Below, piece by piece: positions 53,101-64,000 of a DNA stretch of 64,000 nucleotides; position 1 is the stretch's first letter, and each line of letters starts with the position of its first letter. Below the pieces are notes generated by a model. The model ran no database searches and was not told the DNA's origin. It was given only the letters and a program-made list of their open reading frames with translations. This DNA comes from Antedon bifida (lineage: Eukaryota > Echinodermata > Crinoidea > Comatulida > Antedonidae). A program made the position numbers and the translations under genes. The DNA lies in the NCBI GenBank assembly GCA_963402885.1, contig OY727099.1, positions 9,164,001 to 9,228,000 on the forward strand, in the 5' to 3' direction.

Positions 53101-56100
53101 TTATATAATTTTAAATTTTGTATTAAAAGATTATATTTCAGAATTTCAAAATTATAATATTTGTCCTTTTCAATTTAGCACTAATATATTACAATTTGTT
53201 GTAGTACAAGTAAGGAAAGGCTCAGTGCATAGATTGGAAATAGTATTACAAAAGATGGAATCTGGGAAACATTGGCAAGGTTTGGGAAAACAAATGGAAG
53301 GCCACGGATCTATAATGGAAGCAAAGGAAAAAGGTACTGCTAAAAATGTTTTTTTATTAATTTATTCAATGTTATTTTAAAAGGATAACAGCTCACTTGA
53401 AGAGGCCATCTAACTTCCTTTGTAGTACAGTTTAGCTTAGAAGAGAGGGTATGTAATATCGAGTTTAATACTTTTACATTTTTTTCAGAACTGACATTTA
53501 GAAATTGTAATGTCAAGAAAGTTGAAAAAGTGACCCATGACACAAAGCTACTGACCTTTGAACTTCCAGAAGGGTCGTGGATGAGTCCTCCGATTGGTTA
53601 CCATGTATATTTAAAAGCCACAGTTAATGGTATGTTGAATGCATTACTTAAAATGAGTTTTTTTTTTTAATAGTTTTTTGTATATGTGTATTTTTGTCAA
53701 TTTTGTTCAATGTTTTCAATGTTTGTGTAATTGTTATTGTAAAATGTGTACAATGTTTTTTCCAGGCTTCTGTAGATTAAAAAATTAATTAAAGAAACTG
53801 CCATGTAAATTTCGTAATTTTTTATACACTAAATTAAAAAATTTATGTTTTATCAGGTACAGAAGTGAATCGTCCATACACTGTTGTTGAACCAACCATT
53901 ATAGGAAAACCAATGAACAATACACAGCTGCATCTTATGATAAAGATATACAAAGATGGGCTTTTGACACCAACAGTAGACGCTTTAAAAGAAGGTTAGT
54001 ATAAGACTTATCGAATTATACCTAAAAAAAAGATGATTTTCTCTCATTTGATCTGTTTCTTGATCTGACCAATTTACAAATTGAGCACACAATAGCTAAC
54101 AAAAAAAACAGATAATAAATCACATTTGGATTTCTGTACGGTTTAAACATTTTAATTTGACTTCTTTCACCAACTAAACCTTTTCTTCTGCCTTCTTTTA
54201 TAAATTTCATTCTAATCATACTATTGCTAATTTAATCCTGTTTTTCATTGTAGGTGGTGTTATTGAGATAAGTGACTATGAAGGTTCTTTTGTAGAATCC
54301 AGACTGGATAGTTGTCAAGATTTAGTTCTACTAGCAGCAGGGAGTGGTTTTACCCCAATGATCAGACTAATACATACAAGTCTTACCTCAAATTCTAATA
54401 GGTATTAATACTATTCAAGATGTATTGTCACCCAAAAACATGAAAAATGAAGATTTTTTTATTTTAATCATTTCGGCAATAGACATGATAAACTTGACAA
54501 AACATAGAAAAATATAATATAAAGTAAATCAAACTTTAAATAGGTTATTTTGTACTTAGAAAAAAAAAATAACATAATAAATTGTTAAATTTAACCAAGA
54601 TCCATTGGCTGGCAGCAAATTTGACCCCGTTTTGCTTTAAATTACAGTTTTTCAGGTAAATAAATTTGGATTAGACTATTATGCGACATTAAAATGGCAT
54701 ATTCAACAAAGAAATTTCAAAAATTATTTTTCAGGGGGAACATCTTTAAATGTTATTATCTTTAAAACTAATTAAAGAACATTAATAGGTTTCTTCAGTG
54801 TCTTGATATCATGACTTTTGTAAAACTGTAAAGTGTTTTTGTTGGTTTTTTTTTCAGAAAAGTTAAACTGTTGTTCTTCAACAAAACAGAAAAAGATATT
54901 TTATGGCAACAAGAACTAGAAATTCTATCAGAAAAAGATAAAAGGTATTTTACAGATTCTGCATGTGTAAACAAAACTTAAATATGTTTTGGTTTTAAGT
55001 TATTTATTTTTAATTGATATCAAATCATCTTTTTAATCACTAGGCTTGAAGTAGCTCACATATTATCAAATCCAGATTCCACATGGAAGGGTCTGACAGG
55101 GAGAATACGGAATGAAATCCTTAAGGAACACTTAAACAATCAACCTGGCTTTGCTAAAACCCAACTAATTTGCATTTGTGGACCAACTCCTTTTACCAGC
55201 ACTGCTTTAACGTACGTATATCTTGTTATTTTTGTAAAGCTCTGTCTACATTATCAAACTAGTTTAACCAAAAAAGTGTGATGTGCCTAAATATGGCAGT
55301 GATATGCTCAATTATGGTAGTGATATGACATCATCATGTCCATATATGGGCACATCACATTTTTTGTCACATAAAGTTTGATAGTGTTGACAGAGCTTAA
55401 CGTAAACAAATTATTAGTTGACTTTCCTGTTTTGGTTGAAGCAGGTGCGTTCTATATTAAGACTTTACGCTTATACAAACATGAAAGGCTAGGGAACAAT
55501 ACATACATCTGTACATGCCCACAAACCAATTGGTTATATGGATGAAAATTTGTATAGTATCACAAATTTGATTGTTTTGTAGGCATGTGCAGATGAATGT
55601 CACGCTCTGTTGCATATTTGTCTTTAGAGAAGATATTGGCTGTTTTACACTATTTACCAGACAGCGTTCTATTGTCGATGACACTGAGCAATGTTATTTA
55701 CACCAACTATCAATGTTATTTTGAAATATCATATTTTACATTTTAAGGCAACGAAAAGTTGTTTATAAGTAACAAGTAACATAAAATAACGATTATATTT
55801 TGAAAAAATTAACATTTTATTAATATTCTTATTTGGAATTGGTGTCTCAAGAGTGAAAGATTTGAAAGCCATATTATATATTTATTCTGTCCAATCAGCA
55901 TTCAGAATTCATGATTTGTATTTATTCTATCTAATCAGAAGTCATGACATGTATTTATTCTATCCAATCAGAAGTCATAACATGTATTTATTCTATCCAA
56001 TCAACAGTCAGAATTCATGATTTGTATTTATTCTGTCCAATCAATAATCAGAATTCATGATTTGTATTCTATCCAATCAGCAGTCAGAATTCATGATTTG

Positions 56101-56589
56101 TATTTATTCTATCCAATCAGCAATCAATAGCAAAAGTTTTCTGAATCATACTATAATTCACAGTTCTCCAAACATTTGTGCCAAAAAGGTTTTCAATAAT
56201 TTAAAAAGAATGTTTACATACTCTGTTTTGAACTTGTACACATACTTATTTGATTTCTTACTGTATTCCATATCATACATGCGACATGAAGTATGAAAGT
56301 CATTGTAAATTCCCCAAAATAGTTGTTTTAATAGGCTATATTTTCAGTTTCACCGTAGTGCAACACATAATTTGTTACTAAGAAATACAATGTAACCATT
56401 AAAAATACACACAAAAAAAACAAGTTTATCAAAACAGCAACATTTTACTTAAACTGAATACATTACCAAATTAATATTTTTCACAAAATGATTTTACTTT
56501 AGAATTAAATAAAAATATTTACTTTATGTTACAGGGTTGTTAAGCAGTTTGGGTATAGTATGGAATCTCTTCATCTTTTTACAGCATAG
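50122..56589 (+). CDS. CYB5R4: Cytochrome b5 reductase 4 (NCB5OR): b5, CS and reductase domains
   Basis: Fifteen coding exons: 50122-50377, 50674-50774, 50916-51000, 51333-51377, 51530-51578, 52025-52082, 52686-52779, 53045-53077, 53215-53333, 53489-53629, 53857-53994, 54254-54401, 54858-54944, 55044-55211, 56535-56589; phases fit throughout. The N-terminal [15 protein letters not shown] motif is typical. A cytochrome b5 domain follows ([11 protein letters not shown] and the second haem His in IHQWVNFES), then a CS domain ([17 protein letters not shown] to the GKHWQGLG region). The FAD/NAD(P)H reductase comes last ([27 protein letters not shown]), ending SLHLFTA. This soluble, ER-associated flavohaemoprotein passes electrons from NAD(P)H to haem and has been linked to fatty-acid desaturation and stress protection. 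Two TTAA MITEs sit in its introns. Confidence 0.95.
51007..51124. repeat. GTCTACACTATCAAA-family MITE, left end truncated
   Basis: Begins within the interior (GATGTGCCCATATGGACATG) a few bases past the donor of the exon ending at 51000, and ends TTTGATAGTGTAGACAGAGC. Confidence 0.7.
52135..52498. mobile_element. TTAA-target MITE, copy D (CYB5R4 intron)
   Basis: TTAA and AGATGTATTGTCCCCC at the left; GGCGACAATACATCT and TTAA at the right. The interior closely matches copy A (CCATTGGCTGGCAGCCAATT). Confidence 0.88.
54414..54749. mobile_element. TTAA-target MITE, copy E (CYB5R4 intron)
   Basis: The left flank is TTCA in place of TTAA. The terminus AGATGTATTGTCACCC begins about 17 bases after the exon ending at 54401. 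The right end GGGGGAACATCT (partly deleted) is followed by TTAA. Confidence 0.82.
55236..55401. repeat. GTCTACACTATCAAA-family MITE, near-perfect palindrome
   Basis: AAGCTCTGTCTACATTATCAAA at the left is inverted as TTTGATAGTGTTGACAGAGCTT at the right. The interior is also self-complementary (CATATATGGGCACATCACA and its partner). It lies in the last CYB5R4 intron. Confidence 0.85.
55865..56130. repeat. Minisatellite, TTTATTCTATCCAATCAG units
   Basis: Six to seven degenerate units of 33-48 bases, each with TATTTATTCTRTCCAATCA followed by GAATTCATGATTTG or AAGTCATGACATG. In the last CYB5R4 intron. Confidence 0.8.
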
Positions 56590-56775
56590 ACATACAGTAG
56601 CATTGTGTTACATATTAGCACCAAAAACTTGTGGAAACTAAAAATGCATTTTAAAACGTTTTACAACATCACAATATTTATTTGTGAAATTCAATGTATC
56701 TCCCTCCACTTTCACAAATTTAATTTAAAAAAAACGTCCAAAATAGTGTGCGCTATTTGACTTTGTGGTATTCAC

Positions 56776-56781
56776 AATAAA
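56776..56781 (+). terminator. Polyadenylation signal of CYB5R4
   Basis: AATAAA about 190 bases past the stop codon at 56589. It is the first canonical hexamer in that stretch. Confidence 0.5.
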
Positions 56782-57248
56782 GACTCACCGATTACGATAG
56801 TTATTAAATATACATATATATAATTAAACAGGCACAGAATAAATTCTAAACCACCCGGTGATATATATATTTAGATTTTATATATTGTTGTTAGACGGTC
56901 TTTCAAATTTTATATTTGTTTTGTATTTTGTCCATGTTTGTGTGGTATATATGTGTATTTGTATGCTTTTATATTGTAGTATGAATTATTTTTACGAGAC
57001 TTTCAATAATAATAATAATATATAGCCTTAGCAATTGCAATCATAAATGACATTTTGTGTATTAGTTTTGTTTGTACATCATTGAGAATGCCAGTGGATT
57101 GCACTTTCGCAGAACAGCATTAAGTAGCTTTAGATTTGCTAGGACCTAGTGTAATATTGTGGTCCTGGCCTGGCCCTAGAATCCCCTAAATCTGTTTCAA
57201 GGAATTGGGTGGGGAATGTCTAAATTAAATGAATGAATTAACATTGGT

Positions 57249-57530
57249 CAGATGTTTTGCCCTACTCTGACGTAATTTGTACTTTATATTAAGCACATTG
57301 AGAAAACTCGCGAATTCTCAGGTGGGACCCCGTACCCACGACCTCCAGATCACTAGCCTGGCGTTCATACCTCTAGACCACCGAGCTTACGCTGATGGCT
57401 AGGGGTTAGATTTGAGCCCAAGTAAGCAGCGGGTACTGCACCAACAGGATTGTAATTGTAAGTACTGTGGAGTAGCAAAACCCGAGAATTACTTGCGAGT
57501 ATTACGTCAGAGTAGGGCAAATATCTGACT
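57249..57530. mobile_element. Inverted-repeat element carrying a tRNA-like sequence
   Basis: GTCAGATGTTTTGCCCTACT and on through CTGACGTAAT at the left is inverted at the right as ATTACGTCAGAGTAGGGCAAATATCTGAC. Between the arms lies a minus-strand tRNA-like sequence (57316-57386). A second inverted pair (GATTGTAATTGTAAGTACTG near 57449 and its complement near 57570) extends just outside. Confidence 0.65.
57316..57386 (-). tRNA. tRNA-Thr(AGT)-like pseudogene
   Basis: The minus strand gives an acceptor-like GCTCGG, A box TGGTCTAGAGG, an anticodon arm CCAGG-CTAGTGA-TCTGG with AGT in a 7-base loop after T33, and a GTGGG...CCCAC T stem. The T loop is TACGGGGT, eight bases and lacking TTC, so the B box is poor. 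It is more likely part of a SINE or MITE than a working tRNA. Confidence 0.45.
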
Positions 57531-57736
57531 AATTACCCAACACCCTGACGCAAAGCTACTCTACAGTAGTTACAAACAATTACAATCCTAGTTCCTAAGT
57601 CGTTGTTCTCTAAAGAGGTGATCCATTTAAGACCCAAATTTAATGTTTCTTTACGTAATCATCAAGTGTAATTGTTTTATGGTACACATTTCAAGTCGTA
57701 TCCATCTTTTCGCAAGATACCATGCATTCACGGTAT

Positions 57737-60700
57737 TTAACCAGAAGTTGATGTTTCATGTTGTGATGGTACCGTTTCTTCTTTAAACACTTCAACTGGT
57801 TTTGTACGCGGTTTACCCCAGGCAACCTTTGCTTGTCGGGAACTCGCCACTTGCCCTGTCTTCGCTGTTGTCATATTCGTTTGAGGATCTCTCTAAAATA
57901 AATATCAGAAAAAAAGTAAAATGTAATGCCACATATATGATAGTTGATAAGTGGGTATTCCAGTGTCCGTACTTAAAGGTGATTTCCTGCCCTGGTGCTG
58001 TCGGTAATGTAGCTCGTTTAGTATTGAACTTTTTAAAGACTGGTACACAATACAATAACGTTCGATCCAAAAAACTCAACATAACTCCGGTGTGTACCAA
58101 CCCCCAAAACACAACGAAAATTAAAAACAATTTCACAGACCTTTTGGTTTGATGGATTGCTATCCGTGTGTAAAGCAACGTTTAATTTCTTAGCCGACCA
58201 TCTTTGTTTTGCCGCACGGACCTTAAAAAAAATAAAAATCAAAGCTCCGATGTTAAATCCACGAACTACCTAAACTTACTGACGTCACCAAATTCGTGCA
58301 ACTTGTTGTACCTCATTTGCCATGCGTTATCATGGTTATTTCGGGTACCATTGAAAACGAGAGACTGCGTCAACGTCAGATAGTAGTCGTTCAAAGTCGT
58401 CCATTCCAACGCGTTTTTATTATCAATCCTGTAACGCGGCATATACCTACTTCGTTATCCATAACACAGTATACAATAAAGATGAAAACGCCTTGTAACG
58501 AGTTGGTGACGGCAAATATGTATTCGATGACCATGGAGTCTGTAGCTGAGATGAGGGGGCCAGTTATCCACGCTACCCCCAGCAGAGGTAGTAACATTAG
58601 TGTTCCCTTCACTGCCGATCTTGGGAGAAAAAATGCAAAATACTAGGCCTACGTCATTTATGATTGTATCGTTGTCATCAACATTTAATAGTGACAATTT
58701 TGTTTGTCACTTTACCAGTATAAAGGCCAGTTAAAGGCAAATTTACACAGACGAGCGGTAACGGTAAGCGGAATACCGCGTAGTTTGTCCCACGTAGAAT
58801 CTGTATTCATCCCGAGCGGAAACTGCCCGTACGCTCCACGTTGTGTAATGGTCATAAGGAATATTTGTATTACCGCTCGTCTGTGTAAATTGGCCTTTAC
58901 CATGATAAATTTAATTTTAATTAGACCTACAATATTTGTTCAACGTGATTATCATCATTATCACTACCACCATATTCATCATTTTCAATATATATTACAA
59001 TCATCATTATTAATACTCTACTTTATCTTCCTACATTAATTAAACTTACTTTGTTTTATTATGCTGTTTTTGCGTATTGTCGGACTTGGTGTGTACTGTC
59101 TTTGATCGTTGATAGATTATACGAATTAGAAATCCCAAAGAAATAATGTTGAACTAAACAAAGAAATCATGAATCGATTATCAATTATTGGGCAAAGCGT
59201 GTATGACGAGATATATACTTATTTTCTACTTCTCAGCTCAGAAGAAATTAGAAAAGACGCATTTTCGCTTCCTGGCACGCACTATTCACCCACAAAAAGA
59301 AACTACTAAAACATTCTTAAGCTCTGTCTACACTACCAAACTAGTTTGACAAAAAAAAGTTTGATGTGCCCAAATATGGTAGTGATATGACCTCATCATG
59401 TCCACATTTTTATCAGATACATTTGATAGTGTAGACAGAGCTTTATTAAAAATATTTCTATGCTTACCATTTCGATAGCAATGACTGGTAAAATAACTGC
59501 CCAAACGCCGTCCTCGCTCAACCAACACCTTTAAAACAGTAGGCCTATTAGTATTATGTTGTTGATTACGCTTGGTTCCCACTTGGACACAGCGCAACGA
59601 CGTAAGCGCAATGCAAGGAGGTAAGCGCAACACAAGGACGTAAGCGCAACACAAGGACGTAAGCGTAACGAAAGTAATTTGACCAATCATGACGCGATGG
59701 ATTGTCATTGATCAACTAGCTTGCGTTGCGCGCACGTCCTTGCGTTGCGTCTAGTGAGAAGTTTATATCATTAAACAGTACTTCAAGAATTCCGAAATCG
59801 GAGTTTCAAAGAGATGTGTTGAACAGTTTATCACAACACCGGTTATTTTATAAGCATGCGCCGACATTCGTTACGCATGGTTGCTTCGTAGTTTTCGACG
59901 TCACGTATGATCAAATAGTACCTATATACTTTTAACCAATGTTAGAATGTTCCTATTATAGCAAATGTTTGCACCACGTGCACCACATTTTTTTTTTTTT
60001 TAAATGTGTGGAAAAACCAATAAAACAAAACAAACAAACAAAAAACAAAAACCACATGTTAAAGCGTGGTTCCCACTAGCGACGCAACGTAACGCAACGC
60101 TATTATATTACGTATTGACGCAAAGTGCTTATTGCGTAATCACAAATGGGAACCGACGACGCAACAGTGCTGCAAAAATCGCAGGTCTGATTTCACGCAG
60201 GCGGGAGCAAACACAATGATTGGAAGGGCATTTTCTTTCGTTGTGTAGATTGCGTTACGTTTAGCTTGGTTCCCATTATGACGCAACGCAAAGACGTAGA
60301 CGCAACGCAAGCGAGATGACCAATGGCAAGCGACAGTTCGATGATCCATCGCGTTGTAATTGGAAAACTCGCTTGTGTTGCATCCTAGTGGGAACCACAC
60401 TTTACCCGTAGGTAAGCTACACTTACACGTCGGATGAATCGGGGGCGTACATTTCGGTTTTGGACACCAACAATATTGCAACCAACACAAGTGGCGTTCC
60501 ATAACAAACCAGTAGGTAGTTGCGGATTTTGTTGAATTTACTTGGTGTTTTCTTCACTACTTTGAATATCAAATACACCGCTTCCGCCAGCATCCACATC
60601 AAGGAATTCAGGAGGAATAGATGTAATAAAACGGCGACAGTTTTACAGGCCGCCTGACGAATAGACAAAAAAAGGAAAGAGAAAATGAAATGCCTTAGGC

Positions 60701-63700
60701 CTAATATCAATAACAAAAAGATAAACTTTAAGCTACAGTATATGACTTTTTGAACTTATCTTTTTTAATTTCAGTTTATTTCTTAAAACAAACCAATATT
60801 ATCTATGTTATTCTACTCCTCCTATTCACCTCATTTTATTTTGTAGTCAAATATATTATACCACAATATTACATGGTTAAAGATGTTCTCGTACTCCATT
60901 ATAATTACATTAACACAATTTAAATAAATTACCGCAGTTGAGCAGTGTACATCAATTCCCTACTCAAATAAATAAGTGAGCTGTAATGTTAACTGCCTTG
61001 TTCCAAAATTTCAAAATTAAATATTTCAGAAATACGTAAATAGTTTAATATTTCAAATCAATATCGCACGTTAATGTAGGCCTAATATTTATATATTAAA
61101 ATTTGTTATGGCGAACATTTAATAATCGAAAAATAAATAATACGTGACTTTGAAATAACTTAAGTATCCTTTCATATACGTTCATATATTGTACACTAAT
61201 TATTCTTAGTGGTTCTCGACATTATCGTAAATTTATAAAATAATATACGTTTTTACCGTGTCCTTGGCGTATTGAATTCCACCAATGAACAAAATATAAA
61301 ATATTAACATATTTCCAACCAAGTTTTTATGAATTGCGTTCCTTAATGATTTCCAGAGCTCTCTGTAGAAATAAAATCCACATTATTCATTTTCATTATT
61401 TTATTCATTATTTCGTTTTTTTAGAATACCATCGGTCACAAAATTAAGATTTTTATTGGATAAAATCTTCGAAAATCAAAACGTAGGCCTTAACATAAAC
61501 AGTCAGAAATAAAAATGTAGAGTATAAATGTTAACACTCGTATCACAACTAATGTTACTTTGGAAAAGTGCACTCCTTCATATTCTCAGGGTTCGGGTTC
61601 GTGCTTTAGATTTTTCAGAAATTCATTGGTGACGTAATAGGCCTACCGGTGACGTAATAGGCCTACCGGTGACGTAATAAACCTACCGGTGACGTAATAC
61701 GTTACCTGAAAAATATGTAGGTTACAGCGGTAAAGATGAGCGCTACGATTGAGATACTTAGACCGACGTAAGTGATGTAAGATAACAAAGTTTGGTGTTC
61801 AGACTCCAGGCTAGATGTCTATATAAGAAGAAAAACAATAACAATGTTTTTGTACCTGAATTGTTATTTCATAAAGGGTGGTTCCCACTATTGACGCAAG
61901 CACGTACGCGCAACGCAAGCGAGTTGACCAATGACAAGCCACTATAATCCATCGCTCGTGCTTGAACCAAGCTTTAATTGGGTTTAAAAGACGTACGTCG
62001 TACGGGCAACGTATTGACAAATCATAAGCTTGTCCTTCGCTTCTGATTGGTCAAATTACTTGCGGCGCGCTACGTCCTTAGGTTGCGTCATATGCGAACA
62101 AAAAAAAATGTTATGTTGAAATTCAATCTCTAAAACGTTCAACTAAAAATCGTCTGTCATTTGGTGGAAAATGAGATTTAAATCAGTAAAATAATCGTAC
62201 ATTTGTTTTGAATTTCGAAAAATGTGACTGAGTACACATTTCCTATACATAACAAAGGATAAATACACGACAACTATAACCACCTTTTCCTGCCAATTCC
62301 CGCCCTACACTTTTCTCACCTGCGTACTAACACGCATCAGGACGCCAAAGCTCGTCAGGTGGTTACAAGTACAACGAACCAAGCTATCAAAAACGTTCGA
62401 ATCCGTGTGACATCCGTCAAACGACCAAACGCTGAAGATGTGGAAAATTACATAGGAAATGAGTTACTTATAATAATGTGAGATTTGTATTGTCGTTTAC
62501 CTTGAACGTGTACGAGGAAATGAAAAATTGTATAACAAATATCGTAGATGTCCGTCGTGTTAAATGCACCTGAGTTAATTTACTAAGAGAAGAAATTAGT
62601 TAGACCGTGTATCCGACGATTAAATCGCTATTCAAATTTGTTAATACACTCTGTAAGTGTACGGTATATATATATATTATAATCATCCTTTATTTCAAAT
62701 AAAAAAAACATAAGAATGCAACAAACATCTCATGTCACAGCTTGGAGGACCGAGCATATACAGGGCAAAACAAGACAACAAATAGAAAGCTCTTAAAATA
62801 AGAAGGTAAAAATACATAAAATTCAGATTGCTATAAAAAACAAGGCCAACAGCCATAAGTCGCGTGCTAAAGCGCATAGTGATACCGGACCGACAGACAG
62901 ACCGACAGACAGACCGACCGACCGACATAGTGAACTATAGAGTCGCGTCCACGCGACTAAAAATTACATTATTAGGGAACAATTTTCCCACGTAGGTTTA
63001 AGGCGGGCATTCCATATAGTATATAGCTACATACCAATGCCGTTTACATAAGTTATTTCGCACGGCACAAACGATGTGCCTGTGAGAAACAGGTTTTATT
63101 GATAATTACGATTTTAATTAGAAATTCACAATGCAAACTTCAGAATCTATTGTGAGTTTTGTATGTTCAGTGTTTTCTTGTTCTGTATGTACTGCTTTGA
63201 GATTAAACAAAATGTAGAGACAGTCACACTCGCGCGGTTACGATATAACGTGCAACAATTATACTATTTAATTACATAACAATGATAATTTATGTTACCT
63301 TGTGTTATATTCAGGATCGAGAAAGGCACAATGTAACGATGCTCCTTCTGTTTCAGAAATATTAGCCTGTCGATGAAAATATATAACTTATTTTGATTAA
63401 ATTACCTTTTATTAATAAAAAACATTTTAAAAATATTAAGACACACAGATATTTATTGAATTGATTTGATTTCGAAACCATAACATACATAAAGAAAAAC
63501 ACAGATAAAACAAACTATGTGGTATTAGTATGGTACAGGGATAGCCCTCTAAATCCCCAAAAGAGGATTTACCCAATTGTGGCTACAACCTCCGCCCTCA
63601 ACTAATTCTCATCCCCTTCTACAGAACAGGTCCTCTCCAGGAACCGCTTCCCTCACATCACCTTGCTTTGTCTTATTTTAAACATGAACCAACCTTAATC

Positions 63701-63811
63701 GGTATGTTGTATGTAACGTTCGCCTTTAGTCTCGTCTCGTCGATAGCGAATACACTTATTGACAGGTAATTCGTTACCAACTCATATCGATCAACTTCAA
63801 GCGATGTAAAT
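57737..63811 (-). CDS. Adhesion GPCR, C-terminal part (GAIN/GPS and 7TM), 5' end outside window
   Basis: Exons in transcript order: 63694-63811, 63299-63366, 62320-62431, 61706-61818, 61257-61362, 60427-60653, 59468-59528, 59050-59153, 58451-58619, 58141-58221, 57737-57892; all phases match (about 437 residues visible). The end of the GAIN domain leads into a GPS (CAFLDPE, WSFDGC, RCTCNHLTSFGVLM) with the HL/T self-cleavage site intact. Next come TM1 (SYITYVGLSISIVALIF), TM2 (IHKNLVGNMLILYILF), TM3-4 (CKTVAVLLHLFLLNSLMWML, YGTPLVLVAILLV), an ECL2 Cys with Trp (CWLSEDGVWA), TM5, TM6 (LLPLLGVAWITGPL), TM7 (VTNSLQGVFIFIVYCVMDNE) and a 79-residue tail starting VRAAKQRW. The product is a self-cleaving cell-surface receptor coupling to G proteins; ligand domains are outside the window. 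Confidence 0.93.
58728..58902. repeat. Palindromic MITE with ACACAGACGAGCGGTAA ends
   Basis: GGCAAATTTACACAGACGAG CGGTAA at the left (58736 on) is inverted as TTACCGCTCGTCTGTGTAAATTGGCC at the right. About 165 bases, with no coding content. In an intron of the adhesion GPCR. Confidence 0.8.
59319..59443. repeat. GTCTACACTATCAAA-family MITE
   Basis: AAGCTCTGTCTACACTACCAAA at the left, TTTGATAGTGTAGACAGAGC at the right. Close to the 55236 copy. Confidence 0.82.
59572..59762. repeat. GGTTCCCACTAG-family MITE with internal GACGTAAGCGCAACACAAG repeats
   Basis: CTTGGTTCCCACTTGGACAC at the left and GCGTTGCGTCTAGTGAGAAG at the right. Four short tandem units of AAGGACGTAAGCGCAACAC lie in the left arm. 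Confidence 0.75.
60262..60404. repeat. GGTTCCCACTAG-family MITE
   Basis: AGCTTGGTTCCCATTATGAC at the left is inverted as CATCCTAGTGGGAACCACAC at the right, and the interior has GACCAATGGCAAGCGA. A partial neighbour lies at 60064-60150. Confidence 0.75.
61627..61695. repeat. 20-bp tandem repeat GGTGACGTAATAGGCCTACC
   Basis: Three full units and a partial fourth. The array ends ten bases before the donor of the TM1 exon (61706), so it lies immediately inside the intron on the minus strand. Confidence 0.88.
61876..62095. repeat. GGTTCCCACTAG-family MITE, diverged
   Basis: Starts GGTTCCCACTATTGACGCAAGC and ends with TACTTGCGGCGCGC...GGTTGCGTCA. The interior is rearranged relative to the other copies. 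Confidence 0.6.
62640..62962. repeat. Dispersed repeat with GACCGACAGACC tandem and GTCGCG hairpin
   Basis: A (GACAGACC)n/(GACCGACC)n tract at 62887-62925 is followed by AGTCGCGTCCACGCGACT, a perfect hairpin. This looks like the end of a dispersed element. In an intron of the adhesion GPCR. Confidence 0.65.
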
Positions 63812-64000
63812 CTAAAAAAAATAAAATTGTCGTTCGTGTTTTAGAAAGTTATGAATTTAAAACATGGCTAAATGATCATGGAAAAAAATATAAATAAAAA
63901 AGCAAAAAAACAAAAAAATAAAAACAATACTCATGTTAGGCCTATAAATAGTACGTGAGATATTAATGGAAATTGTATGTTATTTTACTTAGTAAAATTA
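63812..64000. other. Intron of the adhesion GPCR running to the window edge
   Basis: AT-rich, with CAAAAAAACAAAAAAATAAA runs. No further exon is seen before position 64000. Confidence 0.6.

Noticed and set aside
58296..58646. 116-residue plus-strand frame
   Set aside because: It is antisense to the TM6-TM7 exon of the adhesion GPCR, which has matching phases and family motifs.
62501..62569. Exon-like block with good splice sites between the two GPS-encoding exons
   Set aside because: Its phase forces a TAA in the joined frame, and skipping it joins 63299-63366 to 62320-62431 in frame to give a normal GPS (CAFLDPEYNTS then VWSFDGC).

Overview
The window looks like nuclear DNA of a marine invertebrate deuterostome, most likely an echinoderm. 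It is AT-rich, its genes carry vertebrate-like introns and GT-AG splice sites, it has tracts of TAGGCCTA repeats, and it holds a tandem TRIM-NHL array, a DIRS-type retroelement, a GULO gene and an adhesion GPCR. Species cannot be fixed from sequence alone.

Left third (1-29,200): a family of minus-strand RING/B-box/coiled-coil/NHL proteins. TRIM-1 (1712-3562, two B-boxes), TRIM-2 (12877-14535) and TRIM-4 (24484-26205) are intact single-coding-exon genes. TRIM-3 (19517-21091) is a decayed copy and 23798-24140 is a coiled-coil relic. TRIM-2, -3 and -4 share flanks on both sides, so insertions can be dated against their empty paralogous sites. Three insertions within the TRIM array are resolved this way: a TTAA-target MITE, a 2-kb foldback element and a TTTCGGCCGCC-motif element. 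A TACG-duplicating element is resolved the same way in a second duplicated segment. A DIRS-like tyrosine-recombinase retrotransposon (3883-8839), with inverted repeats and an internal complementary region, lies just upstream of TRIM-1. Plus-strand orphan exons of an unrecognised gene sit at 15.7-17.4 kb.

Middle (29,381-48,011): a complete p24/TMED gene (plus, five exons) whose fourth exon end has been amplified into an 84-bp minisatellite. It is followed by a complete L-gulonolactone oxidase gene (minus, eleven exons) whose large introns hold a 3.5-kb and a 3.2-kb TIR element.

Right third: a complete cytochrome b5 reductase 4 gene (CYB5R4/NCB5OR, plus, 50,122-56,589), arranged head to head with GULO, then the GPS and seven-transmembrane part of an adhesion GPCR (minus, 57,737-63,811) whose N-terminal exons lie beyond the right edge. 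Several MITE families recur throughout.

Functionally the window holds candidate ubiquitin ligases of an expanded family, an ER-Golgi cargo receptor, ascorbate synthesis and a soluble cytochrome b5 reductase. I see no operon-like system and no certain novel pathway. The strongest unusual signals are the structured TE insertions, the exon-derived minisatellite, and the TRIM array with its repeated TGACGTGG sites.
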